DNA of 64,000 nucleotides from Eshraghiella sp964405265 (GTDB taxonomy: Bacteria > Bacillota > Clostridia > Lachnospirales > Lachnospiraceae), in assembly GCA_964405265.1 (NCBI GenBank), contig CAYONC010000002.1, positions 123,680-187,679 on the forward strand. Reading direction: 5' to 3'. This document shows, one piece after another, positions 16,674 through 25,645 of this stretch. Numbering within the stretch: position 1 is the first letter of the stretch; every line of letters starts with the position of its first letter. The translations under genes were made by a program, and so were the position numbers. The notes under the pieces are model-generated. The model saw nothing but the letters and a program-made list of their open reading frames with translations, had not been told where the DNA came from and made no database searches.

Positions 16674-18197
16674 TCACAACATTGGTGAAAACAGTCTGAG
16701 AACAGGAATAAGAATCACTCCTGCAGGCGTTTTCTTTCTGCAGAATTCCGGTGTAATAATCCGGCAGTCCTGCAATGTTGCGATAAAATCATCATAAATA
16801 TCCTTTATAACCGGACTTTCGCACATCCAGACGGCGTTTTCATAATGGTGGGTCAGACTGCGGTAATCCAGATTGATTGTTCCCACAACAGCAACAGCAT
16901 CATCAGATAGCATTACTTTGGCATGAACGAATCCCGGAGAATATTCATATATCTTCACACCTGCATTTATAAGCGGTTCATAATATGACCGCGTAAGCAT
17001 ATATATAAGCTTCTTGTCACCCCTGCCCGGTGTTATTATTCTTACGTCAATACCGCTTTTGGCTGCATTTTCCAGTGCGACCAGAAGAAGATTGTCAAGT
17101 ATGAGATACGGCGTCATTATATAAACATATTTCCGTGCACGGTTTATCATATTAAGATAGACATTCCGGCCGTTGGCTTCATTGTCAATCGGATAATCCG
17201 TAAAAGGAACATAATACCCCTGTGTATCCGTTAATTTAATGTCAGGTCTGTAAGCGGACAGACTTTCATCCGTTTTATTAATGGAATTAAGAAGGGTGAT
17301 GAACATTACTGTAAAAGCCCACACTCCGTTTCCCTTCAGCATTACTGCCGTATCCTTCCATACGCCGAACGGATGCGTCCTGTTAATGTATTCATCAGCA
17401 ATGTTGATTCCGCCCGTGAATCCGACGTTTCCGTCAATTATGCATAATTTTCTGTGGTCCCTGTTGTTATAGCGGTTTCCCATTATGGATACCAGCCTGT
17501 TAAACTCATGACATTCAATTCCGTTTTTTTTCATTATATATACGGATTTTTCCTTTGACTTCACAAGACTGCCGAGACTGTCATATACCAGACGCACGTC
17601 AACTCCCTGTCTCGATTTTCTAATAAGAATATCCATTATACGTGAAAACATATACCCCTCATCAATAATAAAATATTCCATAAATATGAATTTTTCGGCT
17701 TTTTCCAGCTCCTCAAGCATTGCTTCAAACATTGCTTCACCGCATGGGAAATATTCACATTCGGTATTTCCGTATACCGGTGCATTGGCATATCCGTACA
17801 GATACTCGGCCTGGGGATATATATCAGGATATTTTTCCCTAAGTTCCCCGTTAACAAAGGGCACTTCAAGCGATGCCTCCCTGTATCTTCTTCCCAGATT
17901 ATTAAAACGTATTCTCTCTTTATGCGTAAAATACACCTTGCCGTACATTATATACATTATCCAGCCGAAAAAAGGAAATACAAGAAGTATAAAAAGCCAC
18001 GGGATCTTATATGACGGATTCATGTCAGTCCGTACAAGATAAAAAGCCATGACCATTGAAATAAGTGAAAAAACAGTATTCAGCAGAAGAGAATACTTCT
18101 TAATAAACAGAAGCGGTAAAACAATAACTGCAGCCTGCAAAACAACGGCTGCAACAAATATTACCAGCTTAATGATTTTTGAAAAGAATTTTTTCAT
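16674..18197 (-). CDS. cls: Cardiolipin synthase
   Basis: Cls is a membrane-bound phospholipase D family enzyme that makes cardiolipin from phosphatidylglycerol. The 507-residue protein has two N-terminal transmembrane helices (about residues 9-33 and 35-55, with a third hydrophobic segment at 65-85). It has two HKD motifs: HRKLCIIDGNVGFTGGINIADEY and HAKVMLSDDAVAVVGTINLD. Length and layout fit bacterial ClsA/Cls. It is preceded by the alarmone synthetase gene with a 58-base gap and ends at a strong terminator. Confidence 0.94.
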   Translation of the reverse strand: MKKFFSKIIKLVIFVAAVVLQAAVIVLPLLFIKKYSLLLNTVFSLISMVMAFYLVRTDMNPSYKIPWLFILLVFPFFGWIMYIMYGKVYFTHKERIRFNNLGRRYREASLEVPFVNGELREKYPDIYPQAEYLYGYANAPVYGNTECEYFPCGEAMFEAMLEELEKAEKFIFMEYFIIDEGYMFSRIMDILIRKSRQGVDVRLVYDSLGSLVKSKEKSVYIMKKNGIECHEFNRLVSIMGNRYNNRDHRKLCIIDGNVGFTGGINIADEYINRTHPFGVWKDTAVMLKGNGVWAFTVMFITLLNSINKTDESLSAYRPDIKLTDTQGYYVPFTDYPIDNEANGRNVYLNMINRARKYVYIMTPYLILDNLLLVALENAAKSGIDVRIITPGRGDKKLIYMLTRSYYEPLINAGVKIYEYSPGFVHAKVMLSDDAVAVVGTINLDYRSLTHHYENAVWMCESPVIKDIYDDFIATLQDCRIITPEFCRKKTPAGVILIPVLRLFSPML

Positions 18198-18255
18198 TCA
18201 ATTATCTCCAAATTCATGTACATTTTTTCACAGAACAAAGGAGTGCGGGAATATG

Positions 18256-18921
18256 CTAATTTTTATCATTTTCCGAATCAATTCTATCCCTTATCTGCTG
18301 CATTCTCCTGTCTAACTGACTTACGAGATCCGCACAGAAATACAGTTCTTCGGATATATTTTCAGCATCCTCAATGTTCTGCTTGTATTTCAGCTTATGC
18401 TCAAGGCTTGCCCAGAAATCCATTCCTATCGTCCTGAACTGAACCTCCACACGCATCGGTTTCTTCTCCGTTGTAAGAAATATAGGCACCTCGACAATCA
18501 GATGATAGCTCCTGTAACCGCTCTTTTTGGGATTGCTTATATAATCTTTTTTCTCAATAAGCGTTATGTCATCCTGTTGAAGAAGATAATCCACCAGTCT
18601 GTAAATATCATCAGGGAAAGAACAGATTACCCTTATTCCTGCCACATCATTAAGATTTTTCTCAATGGAATCTATGGTAAGAGGATAATTATTTCTTTCA
18701 AGCTTCTCTATTATGCTCTTCGGTTTCTTAATCCTGCATTTTATTGTTTCAAACGGATTACGGTTGTTCTGATGTGACAGCTCTGTGTTAAGAACGTCAA
18801 GCTTAGTCTTAACCTCTAACATCGCACACTCATATTTCATCATGAGGTTCTGAAATTTTCTGAAGCTTTCATTGTCCTGCACAAGCTTATCAATCAGGTT
18901 GTCTTTCGTTTCTTTTAACAT
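18256..18921 (-). CDS. Small alarmone synthetase (RelA/SpoT synthetase domain)
   Basis: A 221-residue cytoplasmic protein with only the (p)ppGpp synthetase domain, which moves pyrophosphate from ATP to GDP or GTP. Marks are RIKKPKSIIEKLER, NDVAGIRVICSFPDDIYRL (metal-binding aspartate), KDYISNPKKSGYRSYHLIVEVP, and VEVQFRTIGMDFWASLEHKLKY. There is no HD hydrolase and no TGS or ACT region, which places it with the YjbM/YwaC (RelQ/RelP) small alarmone synthetases. A C-terminal helical end (DLVSQLDRRMQQIRDR) is typical of the tetramer-forming RelQ type. It starts 3 bases after the hydrolase gene and is probably co-transcribed with it. Confidence 0.92.
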   Translation of the reverse strand: MLKETKDNLIDKLVQDNESFRKFQNLMMKYECAMLEVKTKLDVLNTELSHQNNRNPFETIKCRIKKPKSIIEKLERNNYPLTIDSIEKNLNDVAGIRVICSFPDDIYRLVDYLLQQDDITLIEKKDYISNPKKSGYRSYHLIVEVPIFLTTEKKPMRVEVQFRTIGMDFWASLEHKLKYKQNIEDAENISEELYFCADLVSQLDRRMQQIRDRIDSENDKN

Positions 18922-18924
18922 TTA

Positions 18925-19854
18925 TCATCCTCTTTTCCGATTATCCCATTCAAAAAATGTTTTAATCCTGTTAATGTATTCTTTTGGATTTTTTTCAAAA
19001 CACCCGCAATGGTCAGCGCCATCAACGAGATACAGTTCTTTTTTTGAAGCACACGCCCTGTAATTCGCCACACTCATACCGTGAGGAACAAAGGAATCGG
19101 ATGTTCCGTGTGCAAAAAATACCGGAACAGTACATTTTCTCATTGCCTCCGTGGCAGATGCCGCCTTTAAGCTGTATCCTGCCCGTTTTATGCATCTCTT
19201 CTCCATAAGATGCACCAGTCTGTCATTTCCGCCTTCATGTCCGAGTATTACCTTCCGCACTATATCATACGGTGTGGTAAATCCGCAGTCGGCAATAATC
19301 CCCCTTACATACGGCGGGAGCTTTCTCCCTGCAGCCATCATTACGGTAGCGGCTCCCATCGATTCGCCCATAAGATATATGGGAAGCGGATTATTTTTGT
19401 GAATGAAACGGTACCATGTACGGCAGTCCTCTGACTCCTGTATGCCAAAGCCCATGTATTTTCCCTCACTGTTTCCCTGTGCGCGCTCCTCAATGATAAG
19501 CACGTTGCACTTTTCCCGTACAAGCTCCTGTGCGGGTCCTGCACAGTCCTTCCATATTCCTCTCCAACCGTGCATCATGAGCACATTTCTCTCAGCATCC
19601 GGCACAATGATAAAATGTCCGGCAAGACGCAGTCCGTCATGTGATACCACTGATACCTTCCTTACATCCGCATCAGCAAGCCACTCATCATGTATCGGTC
19701 TGGGACTCATATTTTTCTCGGATACAAGCATTCTGCCAAGCCGTGAATTATTTCTTGCCACCATCAGTTCAAATGCCTGACGCAGCGTTATTTCCCGTGC
19801 AGCCACTGCCGCAGCAATAATTGAAAAAGGCAGAAAAAACATTATTTTCTTCAT
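18925..19854 (-). CDS. Alpha/beta hydrolase with N-terminal membrane segment
   Basis: A 309-residue serine hydrolase of the YqkD/BAAT-like group. The N-terminus (MKKIMFFLPFSIIAAAVAA) is a signal anchor or signal peptide. The core has MMHGWRGIWKDC (oxyanion loop), the nucleophile elbow GESMGAATVMMA, the acid in FFAHGTSDSFVPHG, and the catalytic histidine in VDGADHCGCF. The substrate is unknown. It is followed within 3 bases by the small alarmone synthetase, an unexplained pairing. Confidence 0.85.
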   Translation of the reverse strand: MKKIMFFLPFSIIAAAVAAREITLRQAFELMVARNNSRLGRMLVSEKNMSPRPIHDEWLADADVRKVSVVSHDGLRLAGHFIIVPDAERNVLMMHGWRGIWKDCAGPAQELVREKCNVLIIEERAQGNSEGKYMGFGIQESEDCRTWYRFIHKNNPLPIYLMGESMGAATVMMAAGRKLPPYVRGIIADCGFTTPYDIVRKVILGHEGGNDRLVHLMEKRCIKRAGYSLKAASATEAMRKCTVPVFFAHGTSDSFVPHGMSVANYRACASKKELYLVDGADHCGCFEKNPKEYINRIKTFFEWDNRKRG

Positions 19855-19921
19855 ATATACTCTCCGTTTTCAGATTCTAAGTATATAATAGCCTTAATCC
19901 ATGGGAATTTATACAAAAAAT

Positions 19922-20335
19922 TCATTTTTTTAGTTTTTTTATAAAAATTTTACTAATAAGCAGGTACAGTACGGCAATAATCAGTGCTCCCGACGTATCA
20001 ATCAGTACATCACGAAAACTGCCGTTTCTGTCCGCAACAAAAAGCTGATGTATCTCATCCGTCGAGGCATAAATTGCAGATACCGCCACGGCGGTTAACG
20101 CCGACTTTACCGCAGAAATTCCGCATGACTTCCTTAATGCCGCAATAAGAGTTCCCGAAAGTATACCGTATTCCGTCATATGTGCCGCTTTTCTCACAAA
20201 ATGCTCCGACATTCCTATCCGGTCGCTTATAAGACTGCTGAGTCCGGACGATTCCGTACCGGATTCCATGGAGAACCTGAAAATAACTGCCATTACGGCA
20301 ACAACAGGAATCCACCACAAAATTTTCTTCAGCAA
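19922..20335 (-). CDS. VanZ family membrane protein
   Basis: A 137-residue protein with about four transmembrane segments. It has the VanZ family pattern IFRFSMESGTESSGLS, FVRKAAHMTEYGIL and ASTDEIHQLFVADRNGSFRDVLIDTSGA. VanZ in enterococci is tied to teicoplanin resistance, but most family members are of unknown role. There are no van ligase genes here, so resistance is not implied. The start is TTG at 20333-20335, overlapping the gltX stop by 7 bases, with an AAAGGA about 10 bases upstream inside gltX. It is probably translated by coupling to gltX. Confidence 0.85.
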   Translation of the reverse strand: MLKKILWWIPVVAVMAVIFRFSMESGTESSGLSSLISDRIGMSEHFVRKAAHMTEYGILSGTLIAALRKSCGISAVKSALTAVAVSAIYASTDEIHQLFVADRNGSFRDVLIDTSGALIIAVLYLLISKIFIKKLKK

Positions 20336-21975
20336 AGCTTCTCTATCCTTTCTTTCATTTCACTCTCACCCATTATATGGATTATGCTCCACAGGTCAGG
20401 AGTATTGGCTCTTCCGGCAACAGCTATTCTTACAATCTCGGCAACATCTGAAATACTTCCCCTGTACATGTCAGGTTCCGCCTTGTATGCTTTCATGTCA
20501 GTAGCAAAATTAAGGCTGTCAGCCGTCTGTTTTAACTTATCAAACCATGCGGAATTGTCATCTTCGTGATTATACCGCGAAAGATATCCGTTCAGAACGG
20601 ACTTTACGGTATCATCATCAAATCTGAAGGCTTCCCTTTCTCCGCCGTCACCGAAGAAAAATGAAATCATTTCCATAATCTGTACGGCATATATGAAATC
20701 CTTGCGTCTTCTCTTCATTCCAATGCCCATGTACAGTCTTAATATTGCAAGCATCTTATCCCTGTCTGCAAACCATATTCCTGCCTTGTCCGGTTCATTC
20801 TCAACCGCCCATTTATACAGAAAATCATATAATTCTTCCTCATCAAGTGATGCAAGAACATTCTTACATATATTATGAAGCTTGTCTTTATCAAAAAGTG
20901 CACCCGACTGACTCATTTTCTCTATGGTAAACGGGAATTCACTGATGTCACTGTCAGGATTTTTTTCATACCATTCTTCAAAATTGGAATTAAGAAGTGT
21001 CATAAGATATATCTTCATTGCCTTAGGATGATATCCGTCCTTACGGTAATAATCAAGCGAAAGCTCAGGGTCCTTTCTCTTGGAAAGCTTTCTCTTGCCG
21101 CCGGTCTCTTCATCAAATTTCATGAGATGTGCCGTGTGTCCGTATGCAGGCATATCAAAACCGAGCACATGAAAAAGTTCGTAATGAACCGGAACCGATG
21201 CAAGCCATTCACCGCCCCTGATAACCGTTGTGGTTCTCATAAGATGGTCGTCAACGGCATGGGCAAAATGATATGTCGGAACACCATCCCTTTTAAGAAG
21301 CACAATGTCATGTATATTCTCCGGAAGCTTAATTTCTCCCATGATACTGTCCTTAAAGTCTATTTCCCTGTCAGGACTTCCCTGTGAACGGAGTCTCAGG
21401 ACATAAGTGCTGCCCGCATCAAGCCTTGCTTCAATCTCCTCCATTGTAAGATTACGGCAGTGCGCATATTCTCCGTAATATCCGGTCATTGCCTTGTCAC
21501 TTTCCTGTCTTTTCCTTACTTCTTCAAGTTCCTCTTCCGTACAGAAGCACGGATATGCAAGTCCTCTTCTTACAAGCTCCTTAGCATACGAATGATATAT
21601 TTCAACACGCTGACGCTGAAAATATGGCCCATAAGCATTGGATGTACCGTCATCCGCAAAGCCTGCCCCCTCGTCAAACTCTATGTCAAAATATCTGAGC
21701 GCATTTATTATCGTCTCAACCGCTCCTTCAACCTTACGTTTCTCATCAGTATCTTCTATTCTTAAATAAAACACACCGCCGTTCCTGTGGGCGATTCTCT
21801 CATCCGCAAGTGCACTGTACAGATTTCCAAGATGAATAAATCCCGTAGGGCTTGGTGCCAGCCTTGTAACCTGTGCATTCTCAGGAAGCTTCCTTGCAGG
21901 AAATTTCTGCTCATAATATTCCGGTTCATTTGCCACATTTGGAAATAAAAGTTCTGCTAATCTGTTAGTATCCAT
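20329..21975 (-). CDS. gltX: Glutamyl-tRNA synthetase
   Basis: GltX charges tRNA-Glu with glutamate. It is a class I synthetase with the HIGH-type motif APSPTGFIHLGNL and the KMSKS-type motif KRKLSKRKDPELS. The anticodon-binding C-terminal half runs to about residue 548. The start is set at ATG 21973-21975 (MDTNRLAELLFP), because a CGGAGG lies 5 bases upstream. The in-frame ATG at 21993 would put that ribosome site inside the gene. A promoter overlaps the end of the preceding GTPase gene. The somewhat long form (family about 480-550) is common in Clostridia. Confidence 0.95.
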   Translation of the reverse strand: MDTNRLAELLFPNVANEPEYYEQKFPARKLPENAQVTRLAPSPTGFIHLGNLYSALADERIAHRNGGVFYLRIEDTDEKRKVEGAVETIINALRYFDIEFDEGAGFADDGTSNAYGPYFQRQRVEIYHSYAKELVRRGLAYPCFCTEEELEEVRKRQESDKAMTGYYGEYAHCRNLTMEEIEARLDAGSTYVLRLRSQGSPDREIDFKDSIMGEIKLPENIHDIVLLKRDGVPTYHFAHAVDDHLMRTTTVIRGGEWLASVPVHYELFHVLGFDMPAYGHTAHLMKFDEETGGKRKLSKRKDPELSLDYYRKDGYHPKAMKIYLMTLLNSNFEEWYEKNPDSDISEFPFTIEKMSQSGALFDKDKLHNICKNVLASLDEEELYDFLYKWAVENEPDKAGIWFADRDKMLAILRLYMGIGMKRRRKDFIYAVQIMEMISFFFGDGGEREAFRFDDDTVKSVLNGYLSRYNHEDDNSAWFDKLKQTADSLNFATDMKAYKAEPDMYRGSISDVAEIVRIAVAGRANTPDLWSIIHIMGESEMKERIEKLC

Positions 21976-22011
21976 TGTATCCTCCGTTGCCATATCATGT
22001 AATCTTATGTT

Positions 22012-22039
22012 ATTTTAGCATATTTTCATTCTTAATCAA
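22012..22039 (-). promoter_or_regulatory. Promoter for gltX
   Basis: On the minus strand TTGATT (22034-22039), 16 bases and TAAAAT (22012-22017). The -35 overlaps the stop codon region of the upstream TetM-like gene, so gltX-vanZ can be expressed separately from that gene. Confidence 0.6.
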
Positions 22040-24573
22040 GTTAAATGTTCCCTGTAATCATTCATAAACGAATTTGAAAAATCACGGACTTCTTTTTCAA
22101 ACTCCCTTGCCGATATAATACGACAGCCTTCTCCTCTTATGATTATCTGTTCAAGTCCGTCTGAGGTCGCAACCGTTATGTCATGCTTTTCTCCGTTATC
22201 ATGGGCAAACCTCTCTATATACAGGTCTGCGGTCTCTGCTTCCCTTGTATATACAACGTGAATATTATGATAACCGGTATATTCCTCGGTATGTCCCTTC
22301 ACCCTGTATGCATCAAATACCACTATTACGTTAATACCTTTCATTGCCTGATAATTACACATTATGTCAAGAAGCCTTCCCCTTGCTCCGTCAAGACCGG
22401 TTTCTGCAAGCTCACTCAGCTCCTTCCATGCATATATCACGTTATATCCGTCCACTAAAAGATACTTTTCGCCTTCATGCCTTTTACCATAGGTTACTGT
22501 TACGGGAGCTGCGTCTTTTTTACGGTAAAAGCCCTGTCTGCGGGATGTATTGGTTCCTCCTGCCCTGCTGATAATCATGTCTATTTCCTCAGTGCCGATG
22601 CTTAAATCAGTCTGCGGACATACGGACACATTGCGGTATTCCTCCCTGCATGATGTTTTTTCGCCGGTTACCGGCATATGTGCATATTTTTTTACATCAT
22701 ACCATGGCACGATGCTTCCTACACCGTTAAAACAGAAAACGGAATCTGCCGTATTGTATATATCTCTTTCCGCATTGTATCCCAACGCTCCGATTACCTC
22801 ATCCTGATTATGACAGCGTTCATATCCCCACAGCGTAAAGCTTATTTTTCCGGTTCCCCCTGTATACGAGATTACCTCCTGTCCGTAATTTCTTATAAGT
22901 GAGACCGGAGCAATACCCTTCATCAGTGCGGTTCCGTCACTGACTGCCGGATATTCCACGGTACCCTTCATTCTTTCGATGTCATTCATTGCACGTCCGA
23001 TGTATTTTTCCGGCAGCTCAAGCGTATACGAATAATACGGTTCAAGAAGAATGTTATCCGCCTGCATAAGCCCGTTCCGAAGTGCCCTGTATGCCGCCTT
23101 TCTGAAATCTCCGCCTTCGGTATGCTTATTATGTGCCCTTCCGGTTACCAGCGTTATTTTCATATCGGTTATTTCCGCACCTGCAAGGACTCCTTTATGA
23201 ATTTTTTTCTCGAGTGCGGACAATACCGTCCTCTGCCAGCTTCCTGCAAGAACATCCTCACTGCAGTCACTCTCAAATACAAGTCCGCTTCCCCTTTCAA
23301 GTGCTTCCATTCTTAAATGCACCTCGGCATAGTGTCTCAGCGGTTCAAAATGACCTATTCCGTATGTCATGCCGTCTATGGTCTCCCTGTATACTATTCT
23401 TCCGTTTCCGAACGTTATACCGACACCATATCTGTCATTGATAATCCTTTTTATTATATCCGTCTGCACTTCACCCATAATATCCGCATATATTTCCTTC
23501 ATATCTTCATCATATGAGATATGCAGCTCCGGTTCTTCTTCTTCAACTTCCCTCAGGTATTTAAGCATTACGGCATCATCAGTTCCGTCAGAAATAATTA
23601 TCCTGTACCTGAATACCGGCTCAATAATCGGAAGCATTTCTCCGTTCTCAGCCCCTAACTTCATTCCGCTGTATGTTCCGTTCAGTCCCGATACGGCGCA
23701 CAGGCTTCCTGCAGCAGCAGATTCAACGGTTTCATAAGCATTCCCCGAATATATCCTTATGTCATTTACCTTACCATACTCACCTATAACACTTTTTATT
23801 TTCAGGCTTCCTCCTGTAATCTTCATGTGGGTAAGCCTTTTTCCTTCCCTGTCTCTTGATATTTTATATACAAGTGCAGAAAATTCATCCTTATACTCCG
23901 GCTGCAGCGAATATGTTCCGATACCCTCCAGCAGTCCGTCGATACCATATGCTCTCAATGCCGAACCGAAATAACACGGAAAGAGCTGTCTTGAATGAAT
24001 ACTGCCGGCAATGCTTTCATCAGACACATATCCGCTCTCTATATATTCATTCATAAGCTCTTCACTGCAGGTTGCGGCTTCCTGATGCATTTCTTTCCTG
24101 TCAGTGGTAAAATCCGCAATATCACCGTCAAGCCTGTCCTTAAGATTTTTCAGTATTTCCTTCCTGTCCGTCCCCGGCATATCCATTTTATTGACAAAAA
24201 TAAATACCGGAACACGATAGGTTTTCAACAGTTTCCAGAGTGTTTCCGTGTATCCCGTCACTCCGTCGGCAGCTGATATAACAAGCACGGCATAATCAAG
24301 TACCTGCAGGGTTCTCTCCATTTCTGCCGAAAAATCCCTGTGTCCCGGTGTGTCAAGCAGGGTTATTGTTACCTTATCCGTCTTTATTATTGCCTGTTTG
24401 GAAAAAATGGTTATTCCGCGTTCCCTCTCCATTACATTGCCGTCAAAAAAGGAGTCTCCGTTATCCACTCTTCCCATCTTCCGTATTTTCCCGCCCATGT
24501 ACAGCAGATTTTCCGACAGTGTGGTCTTTCCTGCGTCAACATGAGCTACCATTCCGACTGTTATATGCTTCAT
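22036..24573 (-). CDS. TetM/EF-G-like ribosome-protection GTPase fused to Rae1/YacP NYN ribonuclease domain
   Basis: An 845-residue two-part protein. The front is a translational GTPase of the TetM/TetO/EF-G type: P-loop AHVDAGKTT (10-18), switch I ERERGITIF, DTPGH (74-78) and NKMD (128-131), followed by EF-G-like domains II to V. The last 142 residues (from 704, about 22036-22464) match the YacP/Rae1 NYN family: YLLVDGYNVIYAWKEL, INVIVVFDAYRVKG, EAETADLYIERFAHD, DITVATSDGLEQ, ISAREFEKEV. Rae1 of B. subtilis is known to cut mRNA in the ribosomal A site. The fusion suggests a GTPase that brings a nuclease to stalled or drug-blocked ribosomes. That is inference, and so is any tetracycline resistance. 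It follows the second rsmH by 12 bases. Confidence 0.9.
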   Translation of the reverse strand: MKHITVGMVAHVDAGKTTLSENLLYMGGKIRKMGRVDNGDSFFDGNVMERERGITIFSKQAIIKTDKVTITLLDTPGHRDFSAEMERTLQVLDYAVLVISAADGVTGYTETLWKLLKTYRVPVFIFVNKMDMPGTDRKEILKNLKDRLDGDIADFTTDRKEMHQEAATCSEELMNEYIESGYVSDESIAGSIHSRQLFPCYFGSALRAYGIDGLLEGIGTYSLQPEYKDEFSALVYKISRDREGKRLTHMKITGGSLKIKSVIGEYGKVNDIRIYSGNAYETVESAAAGSLCAVSGLNGTYSGMKLGAENGEMLPIIEPVFRYRIIISDGTDDAVMLKYLREVEEEEPELHISYDEDMKEIYADIMGEVQTDIIKRIINDRYGVGITFGNGRIVYRETIDGMTYGIGHFEPLRHYAEVHLRMEALERGSGLVFESDCSEDVLAGSWQRTVLSALEKKIHKGVLAGAEITDMKITLVTGRAHNKHTEGGDFRKAAYRALRNGLMQADNILLEPYYSYTLELPEKYIGRAMNDIERMKGTVEYPAVSDGTALMKGIAPVSLIRNYGQEVISYTGGTGKISFTLWGYERCHNQDEVIGALGYNAERDIYNTADSVFCFNGVGSIVPWYDVKKYAHMPVTGEKTSCREEYRNVSVCPQTDLSIGTEEIDMIISRAGGTNTSRRQGFYRKKDAAPVTVTYGKRHEGEKYLLVDGYNVIYAWKELSELAETGLDGARGRLLDIMCNYQAMKGINVIVVFDAYRVKGHTEEYTGYHNIHVVYTREAETADLYIERFAHDNGEKHDITVATSDGLEQIIIRGEGCRIISAREFEKEVRDFSNSFMNDYREHLT

Positions 24574-24585
24574 AACCGGTCCCTC

Positions 24586-25632
24586 TTATGCCCTTACGGC
24601 CCATCTCAGCTTGGTGGAATGTGCCCTTTTATTTCTTATACATTCCTGTGCCGACGGTCTTATTACTTCGCCTGAGACTGCACTGTATATGCCTTCTGAA
24701 TACATACGTTTAAAAATCTGTTTTACTATTCTGTCTTCACCTGAATGAAACGTAAGAATGGCAATTCTTCCTCCGGATTCCATAACACCCGGCAGTTTTT
24801 CCAGAAATTCTTCCAGCACCTCATATTCGCTGTTTACATCAATTCTTAATGCCTGAAACGTCCTGCGGCACGATTTCTTAACTGCTTCCTTCCTGTCACC
24901 GGCAGGAAGGAATGCCAGTGCTTTCTCTATCATCCCGCATAAATCTCCGGTTGTCTCCGCCATATGCTTTTTTCGGCGTTCCGCCACAATGATTTCGGCA
25001 ATTTCGGCGGCATAAGGTTCATCACTGTTTTCCGTCAGCATACCACAAAGTTCATCCTTCGTTATGTTCTTAAGCCTCTCTGATGCCGGTATGCCCGATG
25101 ACGGGTCAAGCCGCAAATCAAGCGGTCCGTCGTGCTTGTAGGAAAATCCCCTTTCGGGATTATCTATCTGCATTGAGCTTACTCCGAGATCTGCTAACAG
25201 AAAATCAAATTTTCCGTTGCTGTCCGCTACCTTGTCTATATTTTTAAAGTTAGTCTGTATAACGGTCAGTATGTCATCACCATAACCTGCTGTTCTGAGT
25301 CTGTCTCTTGTCTTAACAATCTCTATGGGATCTATGTCAAGTGAGCACAGATGTCCCTTTCCCTGAAGCTGTTCAAGCATTTTCCTTGAGTGTCCGCCAT
25401 ATCCGAGCGTTGCATCAAGACCTCTTTCACCCGGTCTGATTTTAAGAACCCCGAGTATTTCATCAACCATAACGGGAATATGCATACCTGCCGGAGTGCT
25501 TCCTTTACTGATTACTCTTTCTATTGTATCGCCGTATTTATCCGGATTATGTTCTTTATATTTTTCACTGAATTTTTTCGGATGCGTACCGCTGTATCTT
25601 ATCCTTCTTTTATGTCCGTTTTCCTGATTCAT
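24586..25632 (-). CDS. Second RsmH-like 16S rRNA methyltransferase
   Basis: A 348-residue paralogue of RsmH. It keeps GLDATLGYGGHSRKML, FLLADLGVSSMQIDNPERGFSY, DLRLD and TFHSGEDRIVKQIF (L to G change compared with the HSLEDR of the copy at 15082). It has an extra basic N-terminal stretch of about 45 residues (HKRRIRYSGTHPKKFSEKY). The start at ATG 25630-25632 (MNQENGHKRR) is chosen because it has a GGAG site and follows the lrgB stop by 13 bases. A longer frame to 25740 would overlap lrgB with residues unlike the family. It likely methylates rRNA near the decoding centre, but the target base is not known. It is grouped with the ribosome GTPase-nuclease gene. Confidence 0.9.
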   Translation of the reverse strand: MNQENGHKRRIRYSGTHPKKFSEKYKEHNPDKYGDTIERVISKGSTPAGMHIPVMVDEILGVLKIRPGERGLDATLGYGGHSRKMLEQLQGKGHLCSLDIDPIEIVKTRDRLRTAGYGDDILTVIQTNFKNIDKVADSNGKFDFLLADLGVSSMQIDNPERGFSYKHDGPLDLRLDPSSGIPASERLKNITKDELCGMLTENSDEPYAAEIAEIIVAERRKKHMAETTGDLCGMIEKALAFLPAGDRKEAVKKSCRRTFQALRIDVNSEYEVLEEFLEKLPGVMESGGRIAILTFHSGEDRIVKQIFKRMYSEGIYSAVSGEVIRPSAQECIRNKRAHSTKLRWAVRA

Positions 25633-25645
25633 TGTCTTTCTCCGT

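Noticed and set aside
19922..20335. Glycopeptide resistance because of a VanZ-like gene.
   Set aside because: No vanH, vanA-type ligase or vanX nearby; VanZ-family proteins are common and mostly unrelated to resistance.
22036..24573. Plain tetracycline resistance gene tet(M)/tet(W).
   Set aside because: The C-terminal NYN domain, the lack of a leader attenuator and of any transposon parts, and the core-like composition argue against an acquired resistance gene. Resistance remains possible but is not supported by sequence.
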